Assembly (NCBI GenBank): GCA_903858015.1
Contig: CAIOGZ010000100.1
Coordinates: forward strand, 1 to 32,944
Source of the DNA: an uncultured cyanobacterium
GTDB taxonomy: Bacteria > Cyanobacteriota > Cyanobacteriia > PCC-6307 > Cyanobiaceae
Direction of reading: 5' to 3'
Length of the DNA: 32,944 nucleotides
Of the stretch, positions 23,724 through 31,714 are shown one piece after another. The stretch's first letter is position 1; every line of letters starts with the position of its first letter. The translations under genes were made by a program, and so were the position numbers. The notes under the pieces are model-generated. The model was not told the origin of the DNA. It did no database searches and worked only from the letters and a program-made list of their open reading frames with translations.

Positions 23724-23809
23724 CGCTACAAACAGCTGCCAACGGAAGCCGAGCCGACGGCCAGGCAGCGGACCAAACGCCTAGGATTTGTGAAGTTTTC
23801 TGTCGAGCC

Positions 23810-23917
23810 ATGGACACCAGTCGCCTGCTGCTTGCCTTCCTCGCCTTTGGCGCCGCCTGCACCACGCTGTGGGCCTGGATGCTCGCCACCACGGGCTCCG
23901 CTCCCCGTCGGGACTAG
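23810..23917 (+). CDS. Possible 35-aa single-helix membrane protein
   Basis: From the ATG at 23810 the peptide is MDTSRLLLAFLAFGAACTTLWA and a short basic tail. One clear transmembrane helix spans about 4-25. The frame is open upstream to 23711, but that stretch is not protein-like. It is divergent from the protease gene and 65 bp before the DUF2973-type gene. Small cyanobacterial membrane proteins of this size are common, but nothing here proves translation. Confidence 0.4.
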   Translation: MDTSRLLLAFLAFGAACTTLWAWMLATTGSAPRRD

Positions 23918-23982
23918 GGCGCCAGGGCCAGGGAAGGAGCGATGATGGCAGGGTTCGTGCCGTCCGGGGGGTTCTGATCCAC

Positions 23983-24270
23983 ATGCCCACGCTCCTGGCC
24001 GAACTCTTCCCCTTTCTCTACGGACTCTGTTTCCTTGCCCTGCTGTGGCAGGCCTTCCGCGTCATGTCCCGCGGCTTCCGGGCCGCCTCCGGCCCGATCC
24101 TGCGGCCCCAGTCGAGCCCCCAACGGCCGACCGTCGAGGACCGCACCGGCCGCCTCACCGTCCACCCCGAGCTGCTCGATGCCGATGGCCAGCTAACCCG
24201 CGAAGACCTGCTCACCGTCCGCTTCAGCGGTGACAACGAGCAGCCTTTGCAGCCTGGTGATCCAGCCTGA
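23983..24270 (+). CDS. DUF2973-like membrane protein
   Basis: From the ATG at 23983 it is 95 aa: one N-terminal transmembrane helix (LLAELFPFLYGLCFLALLW, about 3-24), a basic Arg/Pro linker, then TVHPELLDADGQLTREDLLTVRF. The HPELLDxxG...LL motif is what I recall for the cyanobacterial DUF2973 family. Function is unknown. The frame runs further upstream to 23869, but those residues are Arg/Gly-rich and overlap the possible 35-aa gene. Confidence 0.7.
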   Translation: MPTLLAELFPFLYGLCFLALLWQAFRVMSRGFRAASGPILRPQSSPQRPTVEDRTGRLTVHPELLDADGQLTREDLLTVRFSGDNEQPLQPGDPA

Positions 24271-24370
24271 GCGGCGGCTACGCCCTGGGATCCGACCCTG
24301 CTTCAAGCTGGAGAGTCCGCCTGCTGAATAGGCTCGGAACCGTGACCAAGATTTCCGGCGGAGGCTGAAG

Positions 24371-24754
24371 GTGGACCAGAGGACCCGAATCGTGGCGGCC
24401 GTGCTCGGTGGCCTCAAGCTGCCGCCTCGTTTCCGCCTGAAACTGGTGAAGGACGATCCAGTGCGGCTGGAGCTGAGCCTTACCCCCGCCTACGGCAAGG
24501 ATCCGATCCTGGTGGGCCTGGTGGAATCGCAAGACCTGGTGGCGCGACGCGACCGGGAAGGCCGCATCCCCCGGGATCTCCAGGGCACCTGGGATTGGAC
24601 CGTGCGCCACGGCAAGGTGAGCACCGGCGGCTGGAACCCCTACCTGAAGGAAGCCCTGCAGACGATGTTCGAAACCGGCCTGCCAGCGATCGTCTACGAA
24701 GAAACCACGGGCGAGGCCTACCACCCAGTGGATGGCATCCGCCACGTGCGCTAA
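24371..24754 (+). CDS. Conserved-looking hypothetical protein, 127 aa
   Basis: The GTG at 24371 is preceded by GGCGGAGGCTGAAG, placing a GGAGG Shine-Dalgarno about 7 bases upstream, which decides the start. The protein is soluble and mixed alpha/beta: FRLKLVKDDPVRLELSLTPAYG, then GTWDWTVRHGKVSTGGW and LQTMFETGLPAIVYEE. The family is not recognised. It ends 18 bp before the likely start of hrpB on the same strand, so the pair may be one operon. Confidence 0.75.
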   Translation: MDQRTRIVAAVLGGLKLPPRFRLKLVKDDPVRLELSLTPAYGKDPILVGLVESQDLVARRDREGRIPRDLQGTWDWTVRHGKVSTGGWNPYLKEALQTMFETGLPAIVYEETTGEAYHPVDGIRHVR

Positions 24755-24758
24755 CTCC

Positions 24759-24775
24759 AAGGAGACCCGAGCCTG
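24759..24775 (+). promoter_or_regulatory. Shine-Dalgarno deciding a CTG start for hrpB
   Basis: AAGGAGA at 24759-24765 is followed 7 bases later by CTG at 24773. Between the in-frame stop at 24752 and the GTG at 24842 there is no ATG, GTG or TTG, while HrpB-like sequence is already present from about 24785. Confidence 0.55.
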
Positions 24776-27346
24776 GCCACCTCGCTGCCGATCGACGACC
24801 AGCTGGAGGCGATCTGCTCGGCCCTCACCCCCGGCGCCACCGTGCTGCTGCAGGCCCCCCCCGGCGCCGGCAAGACGACGCGCGTGCCCCTGCGGCTGCT
24901 GGAGACGATCGGAGCCGAAGGACTGATCCTATTGATCGAACCACGGCGCTTGGCGGCCCGGGCGGCCGCCGAGCGGCTGGCGGCGGGCCTGGGCGAAGCG
25001 GTGGGGGAACGGGTGGGCTACAGCGTCCGGCTCGAGCGCCGCAGCTCGCGCCGGACCCGCTTGCAGGCCCTGACGGGCGGCCTATTCCTGCGGCGCCTCC
25101 AGGCCGATCCGGGCTTGGAGGGCGTGGCTTGTGTGATCTTCGACGAGTTTCACGAGCGTGGAGCGGAGGCCGACCTGGCCCTGGCCCTGGTGCGTCAGGC
25201 CCGCAGCCTGCTGCGACCCGAGCTGCGCATCCTGGTGATGTCGGCCACCCTCGACCTCGAACCCCTGGCCGCCGGACTGGATCGGGCCACGGTGATCAAC
25301 AGTCTTGGCCGCAGCTTTCCCGTGGCGGTGGAGTACCAGAGGCCGCGGGAGCGCGAACCGCTCCAGCAGCAGGTGGTGCGAGCCCTGGAAAACCACTGGT
25401 TGGACTGCCGCGGCAGGGGCGAAACCGTGCTGGTGTTCCTACCGGGGCAACGGGAGATCGGCGCTGCCCAGGCGGCGATCCTCGCCACCGAATGGGGCCA
25501 GGAGATCAGCTGCACCCCCCTGCACGGCCAGCTGTCCTTGGCAGCCCAAGGCGAGGCCATCGCCCCCGCTGGCAGCGAAGCCGGCAAAGTGGTACTGGCC
25601 AGCTCGATCGCCGAGAGCTCGCTCACGATCGCAGCGGTAACCCTGGTGATCGACAGCGGACTCAGCCGCCGCAACCGCTTCGATCCGGCCTCCGGCCTAG
25701 ACCGGCTGGTCACCCTTCCCGCCAGCCTGGCCAGCGCTGAACAGCGCCGGGGCCGGGCCGGCCGCCTCGGCCCCGGCCGCTGTCTGCGCCTCTGGTCCGC
25801 CGGCGAGGAGCAGCGGCGCCCGGCCTTCGATCCGCCGGAGCTGCTGGTGAGCGATCCGCTACCGATCGTGCTGCAGCTGGCCGAGTGGGGCGCAGGCCTG
25901 GGGGAGGAGCTGGCCTGGATCGATCCGCCACCCCGGGCCGCCCTGGCGGAGGGCCGCAGCCTGCTCCAAAACCTGGGGGCCCTCGACAGCGACGGCCACC
26001 TCACCCCAGCCGGCCGCGCCATGGCCCAACTAGGACTCTCACCTCGGCTAGCCCACATGCTGCTGCGGGCGCAAGCCAGCGGCGTCCTGGAGCTGGGTTG
26101 TGCTCTGGCGGTGCTGCTCAGCGAGCGGGATCCGCTCAACCGCCGCGATGTGGGCTCCGATCTGATCTGCCGGCTCGACTGGCTCAGGGCCCGTCCGGGG
26201 GAAGGGGCCGACCACCTGGCGCCTGGACGCTCCGCCCAGCGACGTCAACTGCGGCAGCTTCAAGACGAACTGCGGCGCCAGGTACTGGCCGTCACCGCTA
26301 CCGATCGCGCCGTGATCGCAGCCGACCCGAGCCAGGAGCTCCAGGAGCAGATCCCCGAGCAGACCATGGCAGGCCTGCTGCTGGGGTGGGCCTATCCCGA
26401 GCGGATCGCCCTGGCCAGGGGGCGGGGCGATGGTCGCTTCCTGATGCACAACGGACGGGGGGCCGCGCTCCATCCCGGTGATCCCCTGGCCAACGCCGAA
26501 GCCCTGGCCATTGCCACGGCGGCCGACGAGGGTGCCGAGGCCCCCATTCACCTGGCCGTCCGTCTGGAGTTGGCGAGCCTGCAGCGGCTGGCGGCCCCCC
26601 AGGCTCGCGAGCTGCTGGAAGCCCGCTGGGATCCCCAAGCCGAAAGGGTCCGCTGCGAATGCACCACGAGGTTCGGGGCCCTGGTGCTGGCCAGCACCCC
26701 ATGGCCGGAGGCGCAGGGCGAGGTGGTCCTGGCCGCGATGGAGGAGGGCCTAAGGCAGCTGGGGCTGGCGGCCCTGCCCTGGTGCCCGCGCAGCCGCTGC
26801 CTGCAACAGCGCCTGGCCTTGGCCCATCACTGGCTGGGATCGGCCTGGCCTGACCGCCGCCTGCAGACCCTGGAGCACGATCCGGCCGCTTGGCTGGGGC
26901 AGCGACTGGCGGGCCTGCGCAGCCGCCAGGAGCTGCGCCAGCTCGACCTGATCGGGGCCCTCTGGGGCGAGCTCGGTTGGGAGCAGAGGCGGCAGCTGGA
27001 CCAGTGGTTTCCCGAAACCCTGGCCGTGCCCTCGGGGCGGCAGGTTGCCGTTGACTACAGCGCAGACCAGCCGGTGCTGGCGGTGAAGCTCCAGGAAATG
27101 TTCGGCAGCACGGTGCACCCCAGCCTCCTGGAGGGAAGGATTCCGGTCAGTCTGCAGCTGCTGTCACCGGCGGGCCGGCCGGCGGCGATCACCTGCGACC
27201 TGGCCGGTTTCTGGAACAGTGGATACGCCGAAGTGCGGCGCGATCTACGGGGCCGCTACCCCAAACACCCCTGGCCCGATGACCCCGCCCAGGCCGTGGC
27301 CACCGCCCTCACCAAGGCCCGTTTGGCTCGCCAATCGCCGCCGTAA
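24773..27346 (+). CDS. hrpB: ATP-dependent helicase HrpB (DEAH-box)
   Basis: HrpB is a DEAH-box RNA helicase-like ATPase found widely in bacteria. Motif I is QAPPGAGKTTRVPL, motif II is DEFHERGAEADL (DEFH variant of DEAH), motif III is VMSATLD, and motif VI is AEQRRGRAGRLGPGRCLRLW. A ratchet domain and the HrpB C-terminal region follow (LLGWAYPERIALARGRGDGRF, later VDYSADQPVLAVKLQEMFG). From a CTG at 24773 it is 857 aa, near the family norm. From the GTG at 24842 it would lose the conserved LPIDDQLEAICSAL just ahead of motif I. It converges on the HAD gene, 16 bp away. Confidence 0.93.
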   Translation: MATSLPIDDQLEAICSALTPGATVLLQAPPGAGKTTRVPLRLLETIGAEGLILLIEPRRLAARAAAERLAAGLGEAVGERVGYSVRLERRSSRRTRLQALTGGLFLRRLQADPGLEGVACVIFDEFHERGAEADLALALVRQARSLLRPELRILVMSATLDLEPLAAGLDRATVINSLGRSFPVAVEYQRPREREPLQQQVVRALENHWLDCRGRGETVLVFLPGQREIGAAQAAILATEWGQEISCTPLHGQLSLAAQGEAIAPAGSEAGKVVLASSIAESSLTIAAVTLVIDSGLSRRNRFDPASGLDRLVTLPASLASAEQRRGRAGRLGPGRCLRLWSAGEEQRRPAFDPPELLVSDPLPIVLQLAEWGAGLGEELAWIDPPPRAALAEGRSLLQNLGALDSDGHLTPAGRAMAQLGLSPRLAHMLLRAQASGVLELGCALAVLLSERDPLNRRDVGSDLICRLDWLRARPGEGADHLAPGRSAQRRQLRQLQDELRRQVLAVTATDRAVIAADPSQELQEQIPEQTMAGLLLGWAYPERIALARGRGDGRFLMHNGRGAALHPGDPLANAEALAIATAADEGAEAPIHLAVRLELASLQRLAAPQARELLEARWDPQAERVRCECTTRFGALVLASTPWPEAQGEVVLAAMEEGLRQLGLAALPWCPRSRCLQQRLALAHHWLGSAWPDRRLQTLEHDPAAWLGQRLAGLRSRQELRQLDLIGALWGELGWEQRRQLDQWFPETLAVPSGRQVAVDYSADQPVLAVKLQEMFGSTVHPSLLEGRIPVSLQLLSPAGRPAAITCDLAGFWNSGYAEVRRDLRGRYPKHPWPDDPAQAVATALTKARLARQSPP

Positions 27347-27362
27347 TCGCCGACATCAACGC

Positions 27363-28175
27363 CTAGAGCCTGCCCTCGAACAGGTGAGCGAAGCCGAAAT
27401 GGCGCAGCCCTTCCACAATCCCCTCACAGCCATGGGCCCGGGCCCGATAGGTGCGCGCCAGGCCCGGCAATGCCGCCACCAGGGCAGGCTCGGCATTGCC
27501 CACCATCACGCTCCGCAGCCCGGTTTCAAACATGGCCAGATCGTTCAAGGTGTCTCCTGCGGTCACCACCCTGGCGTGATCCACCTCCAACCAATCGAGC
27601 AGGGCCAGCAAGGTGCTGCCCTTGTTCACTCCGGCGGGCAACACATCGAGGTAACGGTTATCGGAAACGAGGCAATCCACGCCGTGGGCCTCGATCGCGG
27701 CTAACCGCCCGATGTCCAGCTGGAGCGGATCGATCAAGTAGGCCAGGCGCCGCTGGGTGCTCACCGGTTGGGGGGAAAGCCCAGGAATGCGCTCCAGCAG
27801 GGGCAGCAACCGCTCCGGCAAGCCAGCCCAGCGCGCCTCGATCGGATCGGTGGCCAGGGGCAGCGGCACCAGGCTGGCTCCACAGGCCACGGTGCTGCCC
27901 ACATCGCCGATCACCACATGGGGGGCCGCCAGCCCCAGCTGGCGCTGCTCGCTCAGCACCCGCGCCACGGAAGCCAGGTCCCGCCCCGTGCAAAACACGT
28001 GCAGCACCCGCTGGCGCTCGATCTGAAGCCAGCCATAAAACCGGCGCCGCCAGGGGTCCGGTCCGCCGAGCAGGGTGCCGTCCAGATCGGTCACGAGCAC
28101 GAGCTCCGGGGCCTGGGGCAGGGTGGCGCCCAGCTGGGCCTGGAGGCGCTGACGGGGCGTGGCTCCAGGGGTCAT
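27363..28175 (-). CDS. HAD-superfamily IIB phosphatase (SPP/MPGP-like)
   Basis: From the ATG at 28175 the protein is 270 aa. HAD motif I is VTDLDGTLL (nucleophile D30, acid D32), motif II is VFCTGRD, motif III is NKGSTLLALL and motif IV is VTAGDTLNDLAMFE. The cap between motifs II and III is of the IIB type found in sucrose-phosphate and mannosyl-phosphoglycerate phosphatases, so a sugar-phosphate substrate in compatible-solute metabolism is plausible but unproven. The frame continues upstream to 28292 through a Ser/Ala/Cys-rich stretch produced by an 18-bp repeat, so the ATG is preferred. It is divergent from hli. Confidence 0.88.
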   Translation of the reverse strand: MTPGATPRQRLQAQLGATLPQAPELVLVTDLDGTLLGGPDPWRRRFYGWLQIERQRVLHVFCTGRDLASVARVLSEQRQLGLAAPHVVIGDVGSTVACGASLVPLPLATDPIEARWAGLPERLLPLLERIPGLSPQPVSTQRRLAYLIDPLQLDIGRLAAIEAHGVDCLVSDNRYLDVLPAGVNKGSTLLALLDWLEVDHARVVTAGDTLNDLAMFETGLRSVMVGNAEPALVAALPGLARTYRARAHGCEGIVEGLRHFGFAHLFEGRL

Positions 28176-28236
28176 CGCGGCATGGGGCAAGGGCTGGCCC
28201 CGCCCTGAAGGCCCACGGCAAGCGCTTGCCTTAGCC

Positions 28237-28272
28237 AGACAGCTGGCAACAGAGAGACAGCTGGCAACAGAG
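28237..28272. repeat. 18-bp perfect tandem duplication
   Basis: AGACAGCTGGCAACAGAG occurs at 28237-28254 and 28255-28272, followed by a partial third copy (CAACAG). It lies between the divergent HAD and hli genes, in the likely promoter region of both. Confidence 0.9.
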
Positions 28273-28358
28273 CAACAGCCAGTCCAGGCCAAGAAGCCAA
28301 ACCGTCAAGCGGCATCAACAAAACGTTACTATTGCCTAGCAATCGCACCATTGCCACC

Positions 28359-28514
28359 ATGGCCCAGCCAGCCGCCCCCAGCCAGCCCCGCTTCGGATTC
28401 GTGAATTTCGCCGAAACCTGGAATGGCCGCTTGGCCATGCTCGGTTTCGTGATCGGCCTTGCCACCGAACTGCTCACGGGCCAAGGCATTCTGGCCCAGA
28501 TCGGCCTCGGCTGA
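28359..28514 (+). CDS. hli: High-light-inducible protein (one-helix, LHC-like)
   Basis: This 51-aa thylakoid membrane protein is related to light-harvesting proteins. The chlorophyll-binding helix shows ETWNGRLAMLGFVIGLATELL, the ExxNGRxAMxGF signature of HLIPs. Such proteins bind chlorophyll and carotenoid and dissipate excess energy or protect photosystem assembly under stress. The start is ATG at 28359, though an ATG at 28332 is in frame with 9 extra residues. A strong hairpin follows at 28538. Confidence 0.95.
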   Translation: MAQPAAPSQPRFGFVNFAETWNGRLAMLGFVIGLATELLTGQGILAQIGLG

Positions 28515-28537
28515 TCAGCACCGTCTCCTCCTACTCC

Positions 28538-28560
28538 CCCTTGGCCTGGGTGGCCAAGGG
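28538..28560 (+). terminator. Stem-loop after hli
   Basis: CCCTTGGCC (28538-28546) and GGCCAAGGG (28552-28560) form a perfect 9-bp stem with a 5-base loop, 23 bp after the hli stop. No T-run follows, so it is either an intrinsic terminator of the cyanobacterial kind or an mRNA-stabilising hairpin. Confidence 0.6.
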
Positions 28561-28644
28561 CCTAGGCATTGCCACCGGCGAGCAAATCCCGGGCAGCGGG
28601 GGGCCTAGCCTGCTGGATGGCCCCCTGCTTTGCCGCTAACCGCC

Positions 28645-28830
28645 ATGCGCAGCCCCGGCCTCGGCTTTCCCAGCAACCGCCGCGATGGCGCCCGTCAGCT
28701 GAGCATTGTGGTGATCCTCAGCGCGGCTTCCTTGTGCCGCATCGACCACCCAATAGGCCAGGTCTTGTTTGCGAGCTTGACACTCCTAAGCCTGTACTGG
28801 TGGCGGATCTACCGGCAGCTCAGCCAATGA
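28645..28830 (+). CDS. Small two-helix membrane protein upstream of xseA
   Basis: From the ATG at 28645 the protein is 61 aa with a basic N-terminus. Hydrophobic segments lie at about 20-32 and 40-55 (LSIVVILSAASL and QVLFASLTLLSLYWW). The family is not recognised. Its TGA overlaps the xseA ATG (28827-28830), so the genes are translationally coupled. Earlier in-frame codons from 28630 add only five residues. Confidence 0.7.
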   Translation: MRSPGLGFPSNRRDGARQLSIVVILSAASLCRIDHPIGQVLFASLTLLSLYWWRIYRQLSQ

Positions 28831-30101
28831 CGATGCTGGCCAGCAGCAGCGAAGCGACGGCCCGGGGTCTGCCCCGCTATGGGGTGAGCGAGCTGAACGC
28901 AGCGATTGGCACCTTGCTATCCCGCGGCTTCGCCCCGTGCTTTTTGGTGGACGCCACGGTAGGTCGTCCCCAGCTCAAAAAAGGGCACCTCTGGCTCACC
29001 CTCAGCGATGGGGAGGCTTCGATCAGTGCCGTGATCTGGTCATCCCAGCTGCGTCAGCTGAGCTTTGTTCCGGAGGAGGGTGACGGGGTGGTGGTGGTGG
29101 GGCGGCTCAACTTCTGGGCGGCCCGGGCCAACCTCACGGTCCAGGTACTGGATGTGCGGCCCAGCCTCAGTGCGGTGTTACGGCAGTTTGACAAGGTTCG
29201 GGCCTTGCTAGAGCCCGAAGGCCTGCTGGAGCTGGCGCGAAAGCGGCCCCTACCCCGCTTCCCCAGCCGCATCGCCTTGCTGACAAGCGTTCCCAGCTCA
29301 GCCCTGGCCGACATGCTGCGCACCGCCCGGGAACGCTGGCCCGCGACGGGATTACTCGTGGTACCGATCCCTGTCCAAGGGGCTGTTGAAGCCCGGATCC
29401 GCCAAGCGGTGGAAGGGGTTGGGGCCCGCGCTGAGCAGCTGGGCCTGGAGGCCCTGGTGCTGGCGCGGGGGGGCGGCAGTCGCGAGGATCTCACCGTGTT
29501 CGATGGGGAAGCCCTTGCCCGCAGCCTGGCCTGCTGCCCGGTACCGGTGGTCTGCGGCCTGGGCCATGAGGATGACACCACCATTGCCGACCTGGTGGCC
29601 GATTACCGCGCTGCCACCCCCACCGCAGCCCTGGTGGCCCTGCTGCCGGATCAGCACAGCACGGCCCTCAACCTGCAACAAACCCGCAGCCACCTCGGCC
29701 AAATCCTGCGGTTGCGGCTGCATGGGTTTGGGGAAGCGTTGGAGCGCCAGCGGGAGCGGCTGCTGCAACGCCACCCTGGCCGCTGGATCGGCCAACAACT
29801 TGATGCGCTCGTGCAGCAGCGCAACCTGATCGCGGTCCTCTCTCCCGACCATCTGCTGGCGAGGGGATTCGCCGTGGTCCGCCAGGCCGGGGAGCAGGTG
29901 GTGCGCTCGATCGGCCAGATCCGTGCCAACGACACCCTGTGGATCAGCCTTGCCGATGGCGAAATCCGGGCCCGGGTTGAAACGCTTCAGCCAGTCGAGC
30001 CAGCCGGGGCTGGGGTGATTTCGGCCCCGGGGTCGACGCCGGCGCCAGCCCAGCCCAAAGCCCGCAGGGGCGGTCCTTCAGCCCGAACCTCCCCCCCTTA
30101 A
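28827..30101 (+). CDS. xseA: Exodeoxyribonuclease VII large subunit
   Basis: XseA with XseB forms exonuclease VII, which degrades single-stranded DNA in repair. From the ATG at 28827 it is 424 aa, near the family norm. The N-terminal OB domain (about 15-115; GVSELNAAIGTLL, then HLWLTLSDGEASISAVIW) precedes the catalytic part, with ARGGGSREDL and GLGHEDDTTIADLVADYRAATPTAA. A coiled region rich in R, Q and L follows, then a short C-terminal domain. The frame is open upstream to 28569, but that part overlaps the small membrane gene and is not protein-like. Confidence 0.96.
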   Translation: MTMLASSSEATARGLPRYGVSELNAAIGTLLSRGFAPCFLVDATVGRPQLKKGHLWLTLSDGEASISAVIWSSQLRQLSFVPEEGDGVVVVGRLNFWAARANLTVQVLDVRPSLSAVLRQFDKVRALLEPEGLLELARKRPLPRFPSRIALLTSVPSSALADMLRTARERWPATGLLVVPIPVQGAVEARIRQAVEGVGARAEQLGLEALVLARGGGSREDLTVFDGEALARSLACCPVPVVCGLGHEDDTTIADLVADYRAATPTAALVALLPDQHSTALNLQQTRSHLGQILRLRLHGFGEALERQRERLLQRHPGRWIGQQLDALVQQRNLIAVLSPDHLLARGFAVVRQAGEQVVRSIGQIRANDTLWISLADGEIRARVETLQPVEPAGAGVISAPGSTPAPAQPKARRGGPSARTSPP

Positions 30102-30103
30102 CA

Positions 30104-30505
30104 ATGCCCCGCCCGCGATCCGCCAAAACCAACGACCCAGCCCACGATCAGGGGCCGGCTGCCACTAGCGCTGCCCACGACGGCAGCGGGATCGGGCCGG
30201 GCGGCGGCGAAATCGGGCCGGGCAGCAGCGATAGCGTTGAGGAGGAACCGACCCAGAGCCAAGACCCCCAGGAAAGCGGCGAAGGGTTCGAAGATCTCAG
30301 TTTCCGCCAGGCACGGACGGCCCTGGATCTGACCCTGGCCCAACTGCAGTCAAGCGATCTCGAAGTGGAGACGATGGCGGCGCTATACCGGCGGGCACTG
30401 CGCTATGCGGATCGCTGCGAAGCAATCTTGCGCCAGGTGGAACAGGAGGTGATGCAATGGGATCCCCAGGATCCAAGCCGTGATCCGCAGCCCCTCGATC
30501 CATGA
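30104..30505 (+). CDS. xseB: Exodeoxyribonuclease VII small subunit
   Basis: This 133-aa protein contains the XseB domain in its second half (about 62-115: FEDLSFRQARTALDLTLAQL, LEVETMAALYRRALRYADRC). The first 60 residues are a Gly/Ser/Asp-rich extension with GPGGGEIGPGSSD, longer than in most bacteria where XseB is about 80 aa. It starts 2 bp after the xseA stop, and its own stop overlaps the next ATG (30502-30505), so the operon is tightly coupled. Confidence 0.92.
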   Translation: MPRPRSAKTNDPAHDQGPAATSAAHDGSGIGPGGGEIGPGSSDSVEEEPTQSQDPQESGEGFEDLSFRQARTALDLTLAQLQSSDLEVETMAALYRRALRYADRCEAILRQVEQEVMQWDPQDPSRDPQPLDP

Positions 30506-30933
30506 GCCCAGCCCAGCCCCCCCAGGCCAATGCAGGCGATGCTGCGAACCCGCCTGACACCCGCCAGCCTCCGCAACGATCCATCACCCCAACAGCCCTG
30601 AGCTGGGTCTACCTGGCCCTGGCGATCGCCGGTGGGCTGCTGCCCTGGCTCGCCAACTGGGCGTTCATCCAGCAGTACGGCGCCGCCTTCGACCTCGGCC
30701 TGTTTGTGCGTCTGGCCAACGCCAATCCCGCTGCCCAGTCCCTCGCCCGCGACCTTGGGATCGGCGCCACCGCCGTCACGGTATGGATGGTGAGCGAAAG
30801 CCGCCGCTTACAAATGCGCGGTCTGACTTGGGTGTTGCTCAGTTGTGTGACGATTGCCTTTGCCTGCGGCGCCCCCCTCTTCCTCTATCTGCGGGAACGC
30901 CGGCTGGCGGAACTGAGCCAACAAGGCAGCTGA
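30502..30933 (+). CDS. DUF2834-like membrane protein
   Basis: This 143-aa protein has three or four hydrophobic helices: about 34-54 (LSWVYLALAIAGGLLPWLANW), 90-105 and 112-135. The order YLALAIAGGLLP, GAAFDLGLFV, SLARDLGIGATAV and PLFLYLRERRL matches what I recall of DUF2834. Function is unknown. It is the last gene of the xseA-xseB operon. Confidence 0.8.
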   Translation: MSPAQPPQANAGDAANPPDTRQPPQRSITPTALSWVYLALAIAGGLLPWLANWAFIQQYGAAFDLGLFVRLANANPAAQSLARDLGIGATAVTVWMVSESRRLQMRGLTWVLLSCVTIAFACGAPLFLYLRERRLAELSQQGS

Positions 30934-30955
30934 CGCCGCCAGGCTGCTCCCATGG

Positions 30956-30973
30956 TGGCAGGGGTGGCTGCCA
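30956..30973. terminator. Weak hairpin between convergent genes
   Basis: TGGCAG (30956-30961) pairs with CTGCCA (30968-30973), inside an outer 8-bp inverted repeat CCATGGTG / CACCATGG (30950-30957, 30990-30997). The two pairings overlap and so are alternatives. The position, 3' of both convergent operons, suggests a terminator. Confidence 0.3.
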
Positions 30974-31035
30974 GCTCAGGTACATCGAGCACCATGGCTG
31001 CCCAGATCTGAACGCCTCGAATCCGGGACCCATCC

Positions 31036-31125
31036 ACTCCGGCCTCCCGATCCACGGCCTACCCATCCACGGGCTTGCGATTCACCGCCTGAACATCCAC
31101 GGCATCAACATCCACGGCCTCAACG
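31036..31125. repeat. 15-bp imperfect tandem repeat, about six units
   Basis: Units near CACGGCCTCAACATC repeat with a 15-bp period from roughly 31036 to 31125. On the minus strand they encode a (D/N)Vx(A/P)V pentapeptide at the C-terminus of the zinc-ribbon protein, and they continue past its stop (31059). Confidence 0.75.
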
Positions 31126-31436
31126 GTGATCGTTGCCGAACGGGCGTCCAACTCCAAGGGCTGCTGACCAGGTGCGGCAGACCCGGGGGAAGCGGCTCCG
31201 CAGGCGGGACATTGGTCAAAGCCGAAGCTGCTGAAGCCGCAAGCAGCACAGGTTTTCAAGCGCCGCCGCAGCAGCTGCCAACCGATCAAGCCGGCGGCTC
31301 CAGCCAACAAAGGCAGCAAGATCAGGAGCAGGGTGAGCCTCCCGAGCAGATCGAGCAACAGACGGCCCAGCGGTCCGGGCAGGAGCAGTACAAGCCCAGC
31401 GAATGCGATCCACCCCCAAGGCAGAGAACGGTTCAT
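31059..31436 (-). CDS. Membrane-anchored zinc-ribbon protein
   Basis: The product is 125 aa. Two or three hydrophobic stretches (about 5-20 and 28-55) precede a CAACGFSSFGFDQCPACG ribbon (about 63-80) with two CxxC pairs suited to bind zinc. The tail is Val/Asp-rich (VEAVDVDAVDVQAVNRKPVDG in two parts), encoded by the 15-bp repeat, and probably variable. Its ATG overlaps the stop of the preceding membrane gene by 4 bp. Function is unknown. Confidence 0.75.
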   Translation of the reverse strand: MNRSLPWGWIAFAGLVLLLPGPLGRLLLDLLGRLTLLLILLPLLAGAAGLIGWQLLRRRLKTCAACGFSSFGFDQCPACGAASPGSAAPGQQPLELDARSATITVEAVDVDAVDVQAVNRKPVDG

Positions 31437-31669
31437 CGCTGGAAGCGGGCGTCAGTTTCGAACCAGCGCTCCAGGGCCGCCATCGCCTCAACAGCCCCCC
31501 AACCCAGCAACAGGGTCACCACCAGAGAAGCCCCCAGCAGTCCAAGGCCAAACACCACCGGCACAAGCGTCACGACACATGCAGCGATCATCACCAAGGC
31601 TCCCACCGCTGAGCAGATCAACAGAGCGGTGGCCTGGACTGGTGGCAACTGCAGGAAGAACTTAACCAC
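31433..31669 (-). CDS. Small two-helix membrane protein
   Basis: This 78-aa protein has hydrophobic segments at about 10-35 and 38-62 (ATALLICSAVGALVMIAACVV and VFGLGLLGASLVVTLLLGW). A charged tail follows (ALERWFETDARFQR). The family is not recognised. It lies 45 bp after the YihY-type gene and overlaps the zinc-ribbon gene, so all three form one minus-strand operon. Confidence 0.7.
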   Translation of the reverse strand: MVKFFLQLPPVQATALLICSAVGALVMIAACVVTLVPVVFGLGLLGASLVVTLLLGWGAVEAMAALERWFETDARFQR

Positions 31670-31714
31670 AGGGGGAGACAGGCAATGGGACCATCCTGGC
31701 CTGCTCTGAAGGGA

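Noticed and set aside
30783..31709. 308-codon plus frame with an IHGL repeat
   Set aside because: It overlaps the DUF2834-type gene out of frame and runs antisense to two membrane-protein genes; the IHGL repeat is the other-strand reading of the 15-bp array.
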